In this document: positions 34,419 through 43,940 of the stretch, in pieces
How positions within the stretch are numbered: the first letter of the stretch is position 1
Layout: each line of letters opens with the position of its first letter
Origin: Mesorhizobium loti CJ3sym
GTDB lineage: Bacteria > Pseudomonadota > Alphaproteobacteria > Rhizobiales > Rhizobiaceae
Length of the DNA stretch: 64,000 bases
Assembly: GCF_000472785.1 (NCBI RefSeq)
Contig: NZ_KI421462.1
Span: 273,994 to 337,993 of the forward strand
Reading direction: 5' to 3'
Made by a program: the position numbers and the translations under genes
The notes under the pieces: model-generated
The model's database searches: none
What the model saw: only the letters and a program-made list of their open reading frames with translations
Told to the model about the DNA's origin: nothing

Positions 34419-34800
34419 TTTGATCTCCACTCAAAAGATTAAAAAAAGGGCCAGGGCATCTTCATTGCCGAAAGACAGCATCCCTCCCCATCCCCACGAT
34501 CGAAAAAGTGCGCATCGCGCTGCTTCCTCGGAGTTTGACGCTATTCGTGATTGTGAATAATGCAAGGTATATGCTGAGCAGCGCAGATCTATGTATAACA
34601 ACCGTTGCGATTATGTCACGTACAATCAGATATATACTGTACAATTCGTGCAAACTATACAAACAACACAGGCTGTACAGGTTGCACGAGATTGCAAAAT
34701 AGATTGCTCAGGTGCGTAGTGGCGTGCGCGACCCGCAATTGGGCTTTCACAGGCTCGCAACGCGGTGCACTGATTTGCAGCTGGTTTCGTCAGCTGGACT
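34419..34800. other. AT-rich promoter region between porin and antitoxin-like gene
   Basis: The stretch 34550-34700 is markedly richer in A+T than its surroundings and contains several TGTAC/GTACA pieces (near 34619, 34637 and 34675). It is a plausible target for a nucleoid-type regulator such as MucR. No gene is seen. Confidence 0.45.
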
Positions 34801-35496
34801 TCATGTTGAGGAAAAGTCTCGTGCAGCACAGATGACTTCTGCAGCCAGATCTTGCCGGAGCATCTCTATGGGAATTCGGCCATCAAGCCGAGGTGAAGGG
34901 GAGGTCAGCCAAAGCCACGCCGGTCTGGGATTGGCGATCAAGGAGAGCACTTGTCGTATCCCTGGCGCTGGCCTGCCATCGATGAACTGAGCTAAGGGAA
35001 ACACATGCTTGCGCGCGCCCTTCCGCAATGCGACCACGTCGTTGTGCCGTTGCCACCAATGCAATGTCGACCGCGGTATGCCGAAGTGTTCTTCCAGAAA
35101 GGTGGGCCCTGCAACCGCGCCTGCCCAGTCTTCAATGCGCAAGCTATTGCTTTGCTGATCAGGCCCTTTTAAAACTGCGGACCCATGCGCGCCTTTGGTT
35201 TGCGCTGTGAGCGGTGGCGTCTCGCGAGCGCTGGCATCGAAACGTCGCGCTGCTTCGGCTGCGAGCCCGTGAACAAACTTGGAGGCCAAGGCTGTCAAAT
35301 CGTCATGAATCGCTTGTTCGCAATCCGAAAGCAAATCGGGAGCAGCGATATTGCCATTCCCCACGTGCGATGAGATTGAACTCCTTCCCTTCATAACCTC
35401 TTGGTGCTGAGCCAGAACGCGCTGGACCTCTTTTGCAACCAAGCTTGAAAGCTCGTCCTGGCGAGGTTCATTTGCAAAATCAGATGATTTTATCAT
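34801..35496 (-). CDS. Antitoxin-like protein (Xre/MbcA/ParS C-terminal type), orphan
   Basis: 231 residues. The N-terminal half is polar with no family I recognise. The C-terminal half contains a short DNA-binding-like helix pair (EEHFGIPRSTLHWWQRHN) and the pattern ALRKGARKHVFPLAQFIDG, then PRPAWLWLTSPSPRLDGRI, PIEMLRQ. That pattern is like the toxin-binding domain of MbcA/ParS-type antitoxins (DUF2384). No toxin of the RES type lies beside it, so it is either an orphan or a regulator using the same fold. The start at 35496 is tentative. Confidence 0.55.
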   Translation of the reverse strand: MIKSSDFANEPRQDELSSLVAKEVQRVLAQHQEVMKGRSSISSHVGNGNIAAPDLLSDCEQAIHDDLTALASKFVHGLAAEAARRFDASARETPPLTAQTKGAHGSAVLKGPDQQSNSLRIEDWAGAVAGPTFLEEHFGIPRSTLHWWQRHNDVVALRKGARKHVFPLAQFIDGRPAPGIRQVLSLIANPRPAWLWLTSPSPRLDGRIPIEMLRQDLAAEVICAARDFSST

Positions 35497-35499
35497 GTG

Positions 35500-35710
35500 T
35501 GGCTCCCCCTGCCGCGTAAGAGTCCGGTTGATTGCCTGCGCGATCGAATTGCGATTTTGGGCTTATGGACAAGAGACGCGAGGCCGAGCCTTCGGCTGGC
35601 TCACACACAGGCGCCGCCTCGTGCGCGACCACGAACGACGCATCGACGTCTCCGAAGCCATGATCCACGCAGCCGTGGGCAGTCTTTTGATGCGCAGAAT
35701 CAGCCATTGA
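35500..35710 (+). pseudogene. IS5-family transposase, C-terminal remnant
   Basis: The plus strand reads RGRAFGWLTHRRRLVRDHE, DVSEAMIHAAVGSLLMRRIS to a stop, the usual C-terminal end of IS5-type transposases (compare ERTFGWL, RRLVRDYE). The rest of the gene is absent. Confidence 0.6.
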
Positions 35711-35768
35711 CCGACTCTGAGCGTTCGGAATAGAGGACAGAACTAGATGCCGCAGCCCAGCCGAGTAA

Positions 35769-37172
35769 TCACGGCGAAGTCGGACTCAATCTGATCACTC
35801 CAACGTTGTTCTCGATGACGATCTCGGTCCCAAATGGCTTCGAGAGGTTCTTTAGGCGCTCCAGAATAGCTTTTGCTTGGGTTGTGGGGGCGAGCTGGGG
35901 GACGCCCCGGTTGGCAAACCTATTCGAAAAACCGAGCTCGATGGGATAAAGACGTAATTCAGCAAGGTGGTTCTGTTCGAAGCGGCTGACGGTGACAACA
36001 CTCTCATAATACACTGGGGCCGAGAGCGCCGCATAGAACAGCCCTTCCCCAATCGGGTACCCTTTCGCCTCCTCGTCAACTGTCACCTCGGCATCTGTAT
36101 CGACTCGTGGGTCTTTTCCGTAAGCTTCGAACATGTCCGCCCCGGCGGGCGTCCGGAGGTCGTCGTAAAAGAAATTCCCCAAGCTATAAAATATCGGGCG
36201 GCCCTTGTAGATCTCGATGCCTCGCAACAGATGCGGCCCGTGTCCGACGTATGCGTCCGCTCCGGCATCAATTATTTGGTGCGCAAACGATTGTTCGTAA
36301 TCAGCCGGTTCCTGGCTCCACCCCCCAGGCTCGTGAGCGTGGTTCGTGACAATGCAGAAGTCGGAAAACTGCTTGCCCCGGCGAACGTTTCGTAGAATGT
36401 CGGCGACATCGCGCTGGTCTGCTTCGTAGCTGTAGCCGGCCTTGTTGCCTGTCTTATATGTTGCCCCACCGACCATGACCCGGCTTGGATCCGTTTCGCC
36501 CGCCTTGTAGCCTGGCAACGCATCACGTACCCGCCTCAAACTCTCAAGCATCTCCGGCGGCACGACGATGCTTTGGGCCAAACGAAGGGCATTAAGCCCT
36601 GGTCTGCCGGGAGCCTCGCCAGCGGGATCGCACGCTCGAGCCATAGGCGCGAACGTTGTAGCCAATGACACCAATGCCGCGCGACCGCGTGCGGTTTCCA
36701 AAAAGCGAGCGGCGCCAGCTTGTGCGAGATTCTCGCCCGCACCTGCATGGACGATACCGCTCTCATCCAGCACCCGGCTCGTCTCGCGCATGCCTTCAAG
36801 ACCCCAGTCAAGTGTGTGGTTGTTCGCGCGACCGACGATGTTGAACCCCATCGCCTTCAAATCAGGTCCCAGTTCCGGTACGCTGATGTGATACGCACCG
36901 CCGTGCTCAGCCTCCGGACTTCCCTTGAACGATCGGATATCGAAGATCAGGGTTTCCATGTTGCCGAATGTAACATCGGCATTACAAAGAATCTTGACAA
37001 TGTCGCCAAAGCCGGGATGGTGGCCATTAGTCAGCGCTCGCGAGACGATGAGGTCTCCAACTGCCACCATCGTGAAGCCGTCCGCAACGTTTGTTTCGGT
37101 TGAGCCGATCGCATCATAGCCGTCAGCCCGTCGCACCGGATAACGACCATTCTCGTGTAAATGTTTCTCCAT
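35769..37172 (-). CDS. CapA-family protein (PgsA-type metallophosphatase fold)
   Basis: 467 residues of the CapA/PgsA family, named for poly-gamma-glutamate synthesis but found in many settings. Motifs of the calcineurin-like core: FTMVAVGDLIVSRAL, FGNMETLIFD, GRANNHTLDWGLEGM, VTNHAHEPGG, GHGPHLLRGIEIYKG and FYSLGNFFYDD. No signal peptide or N-terminal membrane helix is seen, unlike PgsA, so it is probably cytoplasmic. The ATG at 37172 follows AGAGG. It lies 93 bases after the oppF-like gene on the same strand, so it is probably the last gene of the importer operon, perhaps hydrolysing or modifying the imported peptide. Confidence 0.82.
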   Translation of the reverse strand: MEKHLHENGRYPVRRADGYDAIGSTETNVADGFTMVAVGDLIVSRALTNGHHPGFGDIVKILCNADVTFGNMETLIFDIRSFKGSPEAEHGGAYHISVPELGPDLKAMGFNIVGRANNHTLDWGLEGMRETSRVLDESGIVHAGAGENLAQAGAARFLETARGRAALVSLATTFAPMARACDPAGEAPGRPGLNALRLAQSIVVPPEMLESLRRVRDALPGYKAGETDPSRVMVGGATYKTGNKAGYSYEADQRDVADILRNVRRGKQFSDFCIVTNHAHEPGGWSQEPADYEQSFAHQIIDAGADAYVGHGPHLLRGIEIYKGRPIFYSLGNFFYDDLRTPAGADMFEAYGKDPRVDTDAEVTVDEEAKGYPIGEGLFYAALSAPVYYESVVTVSRFEQNHLAELRLYPIELGFSNRFANRGVPQLAPTTQAKAILERLKNLSKPFGTEIVIENNVGVIRLSPTSP

Positions 37173-37265
37173 AAATTTATCCTCTATCTCTCTACTTTCA
37201 CTTGGCACGACCTCGGCTTCGTGTCGCGTGCGCTCGGTATGTTTGCTGGGGTGAATACGTATGCG

Positions 37266-38297
37266 CTATGCCATAGGGGTGAACGACGAATTGGTCGAGG
37301 CACGCGCTAGGTGCGGCATGCCTGTAGCCGGAGCGCGCACATGACAGGCCACGATGCGCCCGTCTGCCATCGGTACTAAGGGCGGCACTTCGATGCGGCA
37401 CCGCTCGACCGCAAGCGGGCAGCGCGGATGGAACGCGCATCCGCTCGGAGGGTTGATCGGACTTGGCACCTCGCCCTCGACGGGCGCCTCCAGCCGAACC
37501 CGCGTCGGATCCGGCACCGGCGCTGCCGCGATCAGCGCCTCGGTGTAGGGATGGACCGGTTTCGCGAAGAGCGCCTCGCTCGGGGCGAGTTCCACGATCC
37601 GGCCCAGGTACATGACGGCAACGCGATGCGCGATATGCTCCACGACGCCGAGGTCATGCGAGATGAAGACGAAGGCAATGCCCATCTTCTGCTGGAGATC
37701 CAGAAGAAGGTTCAAGATCTGTGCCTGCACGGAGACGTCCAGAGCCGAGACCGCCTCGTCGGCGATGATCAGCGAGGGCTCAAGAGCCAGCGCTCGTGCA
37801 ATGCCGAGCCGCTGGCGCTGACCGCCCGACAATTCGGATGGCAGCCTGTGCATCATCTCAGGCGACATTCCGACTTTTCGCAGAAGGTCCGCGGCAAGCG
37901 CCTGACGCTGCTTCCGGCTGAGGCGCTCAAAATTCTCGACCGGTTCGGTGATGATTTGCCCGGCCGTGAGGCGCGGATTCAGCGACGAGTAAGGATCCTG
38001 AAAGACCATCTGCATACGACGCCGCCAAGCGCGAAGCGCGTCCTTCTTGAGGCCAGCAATGTCGGTTCCTTCAATCAGCACGCGCCCGCCGGTAGGCTCC
38101 ACAAGTCGCATCAAGAGCCGCGCCACGGTCGACTTGCCGCAGCCGGATTCCCCGACGATGCAAAGCGTCTCGCCCGCATCAACGGTGAAGGATACATCCT
38201 CCACCGCCCGGATCACTGGGATGGTCTTCTTCAGGTATCCCGCCCCAAGCGGATAATGCTTGGTCAGATTCTCGACTTTCAGCAAAGGATCGCTCAT
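37266..38297 (-). CDS. Opp/Dpp ABC transporter ATPase, OppF/DppF type
   Basis: 343 residues. Walker A GESGCGKSTVARL, signature LSGGQRQRLGIARAL, Walker B LIIADEAVSALD, H-loop FISHDLG, and the C-terminal oligopeptide-transporter motif with the Cys cluster (SGCAFHPRCPLAVERC). It overlaps the oppD-like gene by four bases (ATGA). It powers uptake of peptides or similar solutes with the other four genes. A decayed partial copy lies at 27.6 kb. Confidence 0.93.
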   Translation of the reverse strand: MSDPLLKVENLTKHYPLGAGYLKKTIPVIRAVEDVSFTVDAGETLCIVGESGCGKSTVARLLMRLVEPTGGRVLIEGTDIAGLKKDALRAWRRRMQMVFQDPYSSLNPRLTAGQIITEPVENFERLSRKQRQALAADLLRKVGMSPEMMHRLPSELSGGQRQRLGIARALALEPSLIIADEAVSALDVSVQAQILNLLLDLQQKMGIAFVFISHDLGVVEHIAHRVAVMYLGRIVELAPSEALFAKPVHPYTEALIAAAPVPDPTRVRLEAPVEGEVPSPINPPSGCAFHPRCPLAVERCRIEVPPLVPMADGRIVACHVRAPATGMPHLARASTNSSFTPMA

Positions 38298-39301
38298 GCG
38301 CCCATCACCTCTTCGGCGCGCCAGCAAGCCGCGGCGTGGCCCGGCCTGACATCATCAAGAACGGGTGTCCTCTCGCGACAAATATCGATCGCGAACGGGC
38401 AGCGAGGCGCAAAACTGCACCCGACAATGGGCTCGCGAAGACTTGGGACAATGCCGGGAATTTCCGGAAGGCGGCGCTGTCGGCCGCGCCGCGGATCAGG
38501 TACCGAGCGCATGAGGCCCTGGGTGTAGGGATGCGCGGGACGCGCAAACAAATCGATGACGTTGGCCTGCTCTACGATTCGGCCAGCATACATAACAATC
38601 ACGCGTTGGCATGTCTCGGCCACAACGCCCAGATCATGTGTGATGAACATCACTGCCGTTCCCATGCGCTCTTTCAGATCGAGGATGAGCCGCAAAATCT
38701 GCGCCTGAATAGTGACGTCAAGCGCCGTGGTCGGCTCGTCGGCGATCAACAGTTCCGGCGAGCAGGCAAGGGCCATTGCGATCATGGCGCGCTGACGCAT
38801 GCCGCCCGACATTTCATGCGGATAGTTGTTGACGCGACGCTCGGGGTCCGCGATGCGAACCAGACGAAGCATCTCTTCGGCCTTTGCCATCGCCACCGAG
38901 CGGGGGCCTTTCGTGTGGATCTGGACCACCTCGGCGATCTGGTGGCCGACCGTATAGACCGGGTTCAGGCTCGTCATCGGCTCCTGGAAGATCATGGCGA
39001 TCTGGTCGCCGCGGATCTTTCGCATCTCCCGATGGGACAACTCGAGAAGATCGCGTCCGTGAAAGCGGATCTCGCCGGCGACAGTCCTGGCTGTCAGCTT
39101 CGGCAGCAGGCGAAGGATGGAGAGAGCGGTGACGCTCTTCCCGCATCCGGATTCGCCGACGACGCCGAGCGTTTCGCCTTTTTTCACCTGGAAGCTGATG
39201 CCGCCCAGGGCACGTGTGACGCTCTCTTCGCCGTAAAAGTGCGTTTCCAGATTTCGGACATCGAGAAGCACATCGTTCCCTGCGGTTTGATGTATCCGCA
39301 T
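38294..39301 (-). CDS. Opp/Dpp ABC transporter ATPase, OppD/DppD type
   Basis: 335 residues with Walker A GESGCGKSVTALS, signature MSGGMRQRAMIAMAL, Walker B LLIADEPTTALD, FITHDLG and the C-terminal CSFAPRCPFAIDIC motif. The ATG at 39301 has GGAGG nearby. The start abuts the oppC-like stop and the end overlaps oppF, indicating one tightly packed operon. Confidence 0.93.
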   Translation of the reverse strand: MRIHQTAGNDVLLDVRNLETHFYGEESVTRALGGISFQVKKGETLGVVGESGCGKSVTALSILRLLPKLTARTVAGEIRFHGRDLLELSHREMRKIRGDQIAMIFQEPMTSLNPVYTVGHQIAEVVQIHTKGPRSVAMAKAEEMLRLVRIADPERRVNNYPHEMSGGMRQRAMIAMALACSPELLIADEPTTALDVTIQAQILRLILDLKERMGTAVMFITHDLGVVAETCQRVIVMYAGRIVEQANVIDLFARPAHPYTQGLMRSVPDPRRGRQRRLPEIPGIVPSLREPIVGCSFAPRCPFAIDICRERTPVLDDVRPGHAAACWRAEEVMGA

Positions 39302-39302
39302 G

Positions 39303-40178
39303 TTAGCGCCTCCGTTTGGCGCGGGGGTCGAACAGGTCGCGCAGGCCGTCGCCGAGCAGGTTGACGGCAAGGACCGTGACGGCAAGGCAGATACCGGGGG
39401 CGAAGATTGTCAATGGCGCGATGGCGAGGTACAAGCGCGAATTGGCGATCATGTTGCCCCAACTTGGAATCTCGGGCGGCACGCCCGCGCCGAGGAAGCT
39501 CAGTGCCGCCTCCGTCATAATCGCACTGGCGCAGACAGTGGCACCCTGGACCATTAGCGCCGGAATGGTGCTCGGGAGGATATGTCGCCACAGCACCCTC
39601 GGCAGGCGCGCGCCGCCGCAGAGCGCGGCCTCCACATAGGGACGCTCGCGAACACCCAGAACCACCGAACGAACCAGCCGCGCGACGGTTGGCGTCTCGG
39701 GGATCGCGATGGCGATGATGAGGATGCCGATCCCGGGGCCTGTCAGAGAAATGAGCGCAATCGCTAGCAGAATCGTCGGGATCGACATCAGGCCGTCCAT
39801 GACCCTCATGACGACGTTGTCGAAGCTACGGCTGTAGCCGGCGATGATTCCGATCAGGAGCCCGGTCATGGCCGCGCACGCCGCCGACATCAATCCGACC
39901 ATGAGTGAGATTCGGGCGCCGAACACCGTCCGCGCAAACACATCCCGGCCCAGATTGTCGCTCCCAAGCCACATTTCGGCGGAAGGCGGCTGGAGGCGCT
40001 TGAACGGATCCATGTTCACCGGATTCCCGGCGTAAAGTGGGGCAGCGAGCGCCAGGATGATCAGAAGCGCCAACAGACCGCCGCCTGCAATGACCAGCGG
40101 ATGACGCTTTGCCAAACGGGGAAGGTCAGATATTCGCAGGCGGCCCGTAGGGACGTATTCAACTGATAAAATCGTCAT
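39303..40178 (-). CDS. Opp/Dpp ABC transporter permease, OppC/DppC type
   Basis: 291 residues with about six membrane segments. The first is GGGLLALLIILALAAPLYA, followed by a periplasmic loop LGSDNLGRDVFARTVFGARI typical of DppC. The EAA motif region reads EAALCGGARLPRVLWRHILP. It pairs with the oppB-like permease, whose stop lies one base upstream. It ends in a basic tail (KRRR). Confidence 0.93.
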   Translation of the reverse strand: MTILSVEYVPTGRLRISDLPRLAKRHPLVIAGGGLLALLIILALAAPLYAGNPVNMDPFKRLQPPSAEMWLGSDNLGRDVFARTVFGARISLMVGLMSAACAAMTGLLIGIIAGYSRSFDNVVMRVMDGLMSIPTILLAIALISLTGPGIGILIIAIAIPETPTVARLVRSVVLGVRERPYVEAALCGGARLPRVLWRHILPSTIPALMVQGATVCASAIMTEAALSFLGAGVPPEIPSWGNMIANSRLYLAIAPLTIFAPGICLAVTVLAVNLLGDGLRDLFDPRAKRRR

Positions 40179-40179
40179 A

Positions 40180-41121
40180 TCAGTACCGGATACGGGGATC
40201 GATTAAGGTGTAAGCCAGATCGACTGTGAGGTTGATTAGGACATACAGACCCGAAGTCAGGATGAGCACACTCTGAATGATGGGGTAGTCTCGGTTGTTG
40301 ATCGCATCGACGACCAGACGACCGATACCGGGTATGTTGAACACCGTTTCCGTGAGGACGACTCCGCCGATCAGATAGGCGAAGCTTATGCCGATGACGG
40401 TCAGGATCGGGACGCCGGCATTCCTCAAGGCATGGTGGAAGAGGATGGCATAGGACGAAGCGCCCTTGGCGGCGGCCGTTCGCATATAGTCTTCCGACAG
40501 AACCTCAAGCATGCTGGCCCGCGTAACCCGGGCGATGAATGCAATGTAGCCAATGCCTAATGCCACGGTGGGCAGGATCAGGTGTACAAACCAAGGCCCG
40601 AGGCCACCATCGATCGGCGCATATCCCTGGACCGGTAGCCAGTGTGTCCTGATCGCGAAGAAGTATATGAGAAAATAGCCGATGACAAAGACCGGGACGG
40701 AATAACCAAGTGCCGAAAAGGCCGCGAGGAAGCGGTCGACGAGCCCGCCCGTTCGCCACGAGGCAAGGATGCCGAAAGAGACTCCGACCATGACCGAAAG
40801 GATCATCGTCAGGATTGACAGCGAAAGGGTCGGTTCAAGCCGCTGCGAGATCAGCTCGAGAACCGGTCGCCCGGCAAAGATCGAGGTCCCGAAATCTCCA
40901 CCGAGCATGTCGCGCACCCAACGTATGAACTGAACCGGCATAGGATCATTCAGGCCCATTTTTTCGCGGATGCCGGCGATCATCTCCGCCGTGGCCAACC
41001 TACCGGCGATCATGGCCGCCGGGTCGCCCGGCGCCAGCCTGAGAAGCAGGAAAACGAATACCCCGACCATCGCCATAACGGCGATGGTCGACACCATTCT
41101 GCGAAGGATATAGGCGGCCAT
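40180..41121 (-). CDS. Opp/Dpp ABC transporter permease, OppB/DppB type
   Basis: 313 residues with about six membrane segments. The family start MAAYILRRMVSTIAVM and LRLAPGDPAAM are present, the EAA loop reads YMRTAAAKGASSYAILFHHAL, and the C-terminus LAYTLIDPRIRY is characteristic. Only six bases separate it from the binding-protein gene stop upstream. Confidence 0.93.
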   Translation of the reverse strand: MAAYILRRMVSTIAVMAMVGVFVFLLLRLAPGDPAAMIAGRLATAEMIAGIREKMGLNDPMPVQFIRWVRDMLGGDFGTSIFAGRPVLELISQRLEPTLSLSILTMILSVMVGVSFGILASWRTGGLVDRFLAAFSALGYSVPVFVIGYFLIYFFAIRTHWLPVQGYAPIDGGLGPWFVHLILPTVALGIGYIAFIARVTRASMLEVLSEDYMRTAAAKGASSYAILFHHALRNAGVPILTVIGISFAYLIGGVVLTETVFNIPGIGRLVVDAINNRDYPIIQSVLILTSGLYVLINLTVDLAYTLIDPRIRY

Positions 41122-41127
41122 CGTGTC

Positions 41128-42720
41128 TCAGGCCTTCTGCATATTCCATATCGGGATGAGCTCCGGCATGCTGATGAGGTCCGTGAGGGTCTGGCGGCGC
41201 GCGATTGGGGTGACATATTGACCCAACAGAACCTCGGGGACATAGTCCCACCATATCCGCTGCATCTTGCGGGCCAGGGCCTTGCGCTCTTCAAGCGTTT
41301 CGACATCTGCCCATTTGACCCGGAGAGTTTCATATTCGTCGTTCTGCGGCCAGCCGAACCAACCTTTTTCGCCATTCATGGATAGGGTGACTGCGGTAAC
41401 GACATTGCCGCGGATCCATTCAGCTTCGGACGACATGAAGAGGCTCCAGCCGCCGTCCTCAACGGGGCCCTTGTTCGCGCGGCGCGCGACAAGCCCGCCC
41501 CAGTCGCTCGGCGCAAGTTCGGCATTGATCCCAATCTTCTGCAGCGCCGCCACCAGTATCTGCGAGGCATTGTCGGCTTCGCGCCAGTCAGTCGGATCGA
41601 GAATGACGACCTTCTCGCCGGCATATCCGGCCTCCTTGAACAGTTGCCTGGCCTTTTCCGGGTCGCCGCCTGTCTTGTGCCATCCTGTATTTTCGTCGTT
41701 GGACGCTGGCGTTTCGTTTCCAAACATCGAAGTGACGGATCGGAAGTATTTTGGGTCACCGAAAGCGGCGCGCATAATTGCCTCCTGATCGACCAGGTGC
41801 AGCAGCGCTTGGCGCGCCTTGACGTTGTCGAACGGCTTTTGCAGACAGTTTATACGCAGGAACATATCTTGGCCCGTCTTGTCCAGAACCTGCAGTTCAA
41901 GGTTGGGATCGCTCTCAATCACCGGGAAAAGATCGACTGGCGGCGTCCCAACGAAATCAATCTCACCTGCTTGCAAGGCCGCCAACGCAGTCTGCTGATT
42001 GCCAATATTCTCCCAGATGACGCGATCGACCTTCGCGACCTTCCCGCCGGCCAATCCGTCGGCAGGTTCGTTACGTGGCACGTATTTGTCACTGCGATCG
42101 TAGGTAAAGCTGGCGCCCGGCTTCGCAAGAGCCTGATTGAACTTAAAGGGCCCCGATCCGATGTTCGCAGTCACCTGCTCCGTGGGGGAAAGGTTCGCGT
42201 CTTTCTCGCGCATGATGAATGGGCCTTGGAAACCCAGGAGGTCGAGTAGAATCCCCAGCGGTTCCTGAAGCGCGATCGTGAAGGTCTTGTCGTCCTTTTT
42301 CGAGATATCCCTGGCCCGCGCCATGAGCAATTGCCCGCCGGGAGCCACCTGGCCCCACCGACGGATTGAGGCCACACAGTCCGCCGCGGTGACGGGGGAG
42401 CCGTCGTGCCAGCCCAAGCCATCTCTGAGCTCGAACGTGTAGGTCTTCTTGTCGTCGGAAACGTTCCACTTGCTCACCATCTGCGGCTGCGGCATAAACT
42501 TGGAATCAGCGCCGAACAACGTGTCGTAAATCGCTAAGCAATGGTTGAAGGTGACGCTAGCCGTCGTAACGACCGGATCGAACACACTGAGGTCACCCAT
42601 GACCATCCGGACCGTCCGCGCTGCGGTTGGCGCGGTCTGCGCCCGCAGGACCGATGGGATCGACATAGCCGTACCGGCGGCCAAACCCGCCTTTATGATT
42701 TCGCGTCGAGTGATTATCAT
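41128..42720 (-). CDS. Opp/Dpp periplasmic solute-binding protein (SBP family 5)
   Basis: 530 residues of the extracellular solute-binding family 5 (peptides, opines, nickel, some amino-acid derivatives). The N-terminus ITRREIIKAGLAAGTAMS has a twin-arginine-like pair, so Tat export is possible. The mature start RTVRMVMGDLSVFDPV and YTFELRDGLGWHDGSPV match the family. It is the first gene of the importer operon and sets its specificity, which cannot be read from sequence. A fragment of a close paralogue lies at 46.9 kb. Confidence 0.92.
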   Translation of the reverse strand: MIITRREIIKAGLAAGTAMSIPSVLRAQTAPTAARTVRMVMGDLSVFDPVVTTASVTFNHCLAIYDTLFGADSKFMPQPQMVSKWNVSDDKKTYTFELRDGLGWHDGSPVTAADCVASIRRWGQVAPGGQLLMARARDISKKDDKTFTIALQEPLGILLDLLGFQGPFIMREKDANLSPTEQVTANIGSGPFKFNQALAKPGASFTYDRSDKYVPRNEPADGLAGGKVAKVDRVIWENIGNQQTALAALQAGEIDFVGTPPVDLFPVIESDPNLELQVLDKTGQDMFLRINCLQKPFDNVKARQALLHLVDQEAIMRAAFGDPKYFRSVTSMFGNETPASNDENTGWHKTGGDPEKARQLFKEAGYAGEKVVILDPTDWREADNASQILVAALQKIGINAELAPSDWGGLVARRANKGPVEDGGWSLFMSSEAEWIRGNVVTAVTLSMNGEKGWFGWPQNDEYETLRVKWADVETLEERKALARKMQRIWWDYVPEVLLGQYVTPIARRQTLTDLISMPELIPIWNMQKA

Positions 42721-43189
42721 GTTTCATTCCCCTCTTAAGTTATTGGCGCAACGATCCGCGCCTATCTGCTGGATGGAGCGGTTTTCCGCAGTTCGACGTT
42801 GTCGATCGGATCCTCGTCGGGCGCCTGCCGTAACTTTGATCCCGGCCTCGGCGCAGAACGACGTCACATTAGGTTCAATGGTCACCTTTCAGCCGTCACC
42901 ACAGTCGATCAACGTTCGCATCTTGTCCGAGGATCACGCCGAAGCCCGTCGGGCTACGGATGACCGCACGCCGACGGCAACTAGCCAACATTGATGCGCC
43001 TGTTCACCAAATAAGCTCATCGTCTCCTCCGATTTGCGGTTGTTTTCTATTTGGTTTGTCGGTGGATTTTCAGTTGCCGATAGGCTTGGGTCAAATTCAG
43101 TGTGTGTATCGAGGTCATCTGGTTTTTAGATAGCCGCAGGCCCGCCATGAGGCCGGAATTTCGCTCGGGGTATCGCCCGGTCTGTATTA
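42721..43189. other. Upstream region of the importer operon
   Basis: The importer promoter should lie within about 300 bases of 42720. No gene is recognised. Confidence 0.35.
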
Positions 43190-43435
43190 CATCCGTTCGC
43201 GCGGCCACAGCCGCTTTACGGAGAGGATGCGGGCGCCCGGCCTGCGCGCTGCGATGCGGAAACGCTCCAGCTTGGCGTCGCCCAATTCGACACGCTGCGT
43301 TTGCGCATCATCAAGATCCGCTGCGCGGGTGATCGAGATGAAGACGCAAATCCGCCTGCACCTGCCGACATCCTGCCCCGACCAACGCATCCTGCGCATC
43401 GTCCTCGATCGCATTCCGCGGCTCGCGACATAACG
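43190..43435 (+). pseudogene. IS1380-like transposase, C-terminal remnant
   Basis: Broken plus-strand frames carry YYIRSRG-, RFTERM- and IRLHLPTSCPDQRILRIVL-like pieces that resemble the end of IS1380-family transposases. A 65-bp stretch just after it (43523-43590) recurs at 46045-46110 beside the N-terminal remnant of the same type of element. Confidence 0.5.
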
Positions 43436-43778
43436 ATGGGGCGCAGACGCCCGAAACGAATCCGCCGACCGCAACCTGCAAACCACTTGCCATCACGACG
43501 GATCATCGCCGGCGCCTGACGAGGATCGCGGAAAAGCGCCCAACAGCGACCACATCGCCGCTTCAGGCCGCCAAAACCTCATCGCCGTGCATCAAGGCGG
43601 CTAGCTTAACGAAGGGTTTTAAGTTTGACATGACCGAGCTTGCCGATCTCACGTCCCCAATGTGAGTCCCGGGCAGGCTCCATTGCCAAAGGGATGGCGG
43701 CTGCGCGCCGGAGCAGGCCAGGCCTTGCTCCCTCCGAAATTCATCAAGACGCTTCGTACCACATCCCCAAACTACATG

Positions 43779-43854
43779 TGGCAAAAGGTCCTTTAAACTA
43801 TTTTACAGAATCTTCACGACCGCAGATCGCTGACAATGGTACCTTCACCGCAAC
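43779..43854 (+). promoter_or_regulatory. 76-bp conserved upstream element, copy C (ATP-grasp gene 1)
   Basis: Begins TGGCAAAAGGTCCTT and ends CACCGCAAC, aligning without gaps to copies A and B. It lies 86 bases upstream of the ATP-grasp start. The -35-like and -10-like boxes (TGGCAA, TTTTACA) keep the 17-base spacing. Confidence 0.65.
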
Positions 43855-43940
43855 GTCTGAAGTCACGCACAGCTAACAAAAGCTGATGCCAATTTATGCA
43901 CGGACTGCCGCACAGAACCCAAGGTCGGAGTCAACAGCCA

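Noticed and set aside
34671..34692. Possible sigma-54 (RpoN) promoter TTGCACGAGATTGCA
   Set aside because: The GG/GC elements are nine bases apart instead of ten and the -24 GG is not intact.
43779..43854. Possible nod box in the conserved element
   Set aside because: The ATTTTAC..AATC portion resembles the 3' half of a nod box, but spacing is off by two to three bases and copies A, B and D lack the 5' half (ATCC-N9-ATG).
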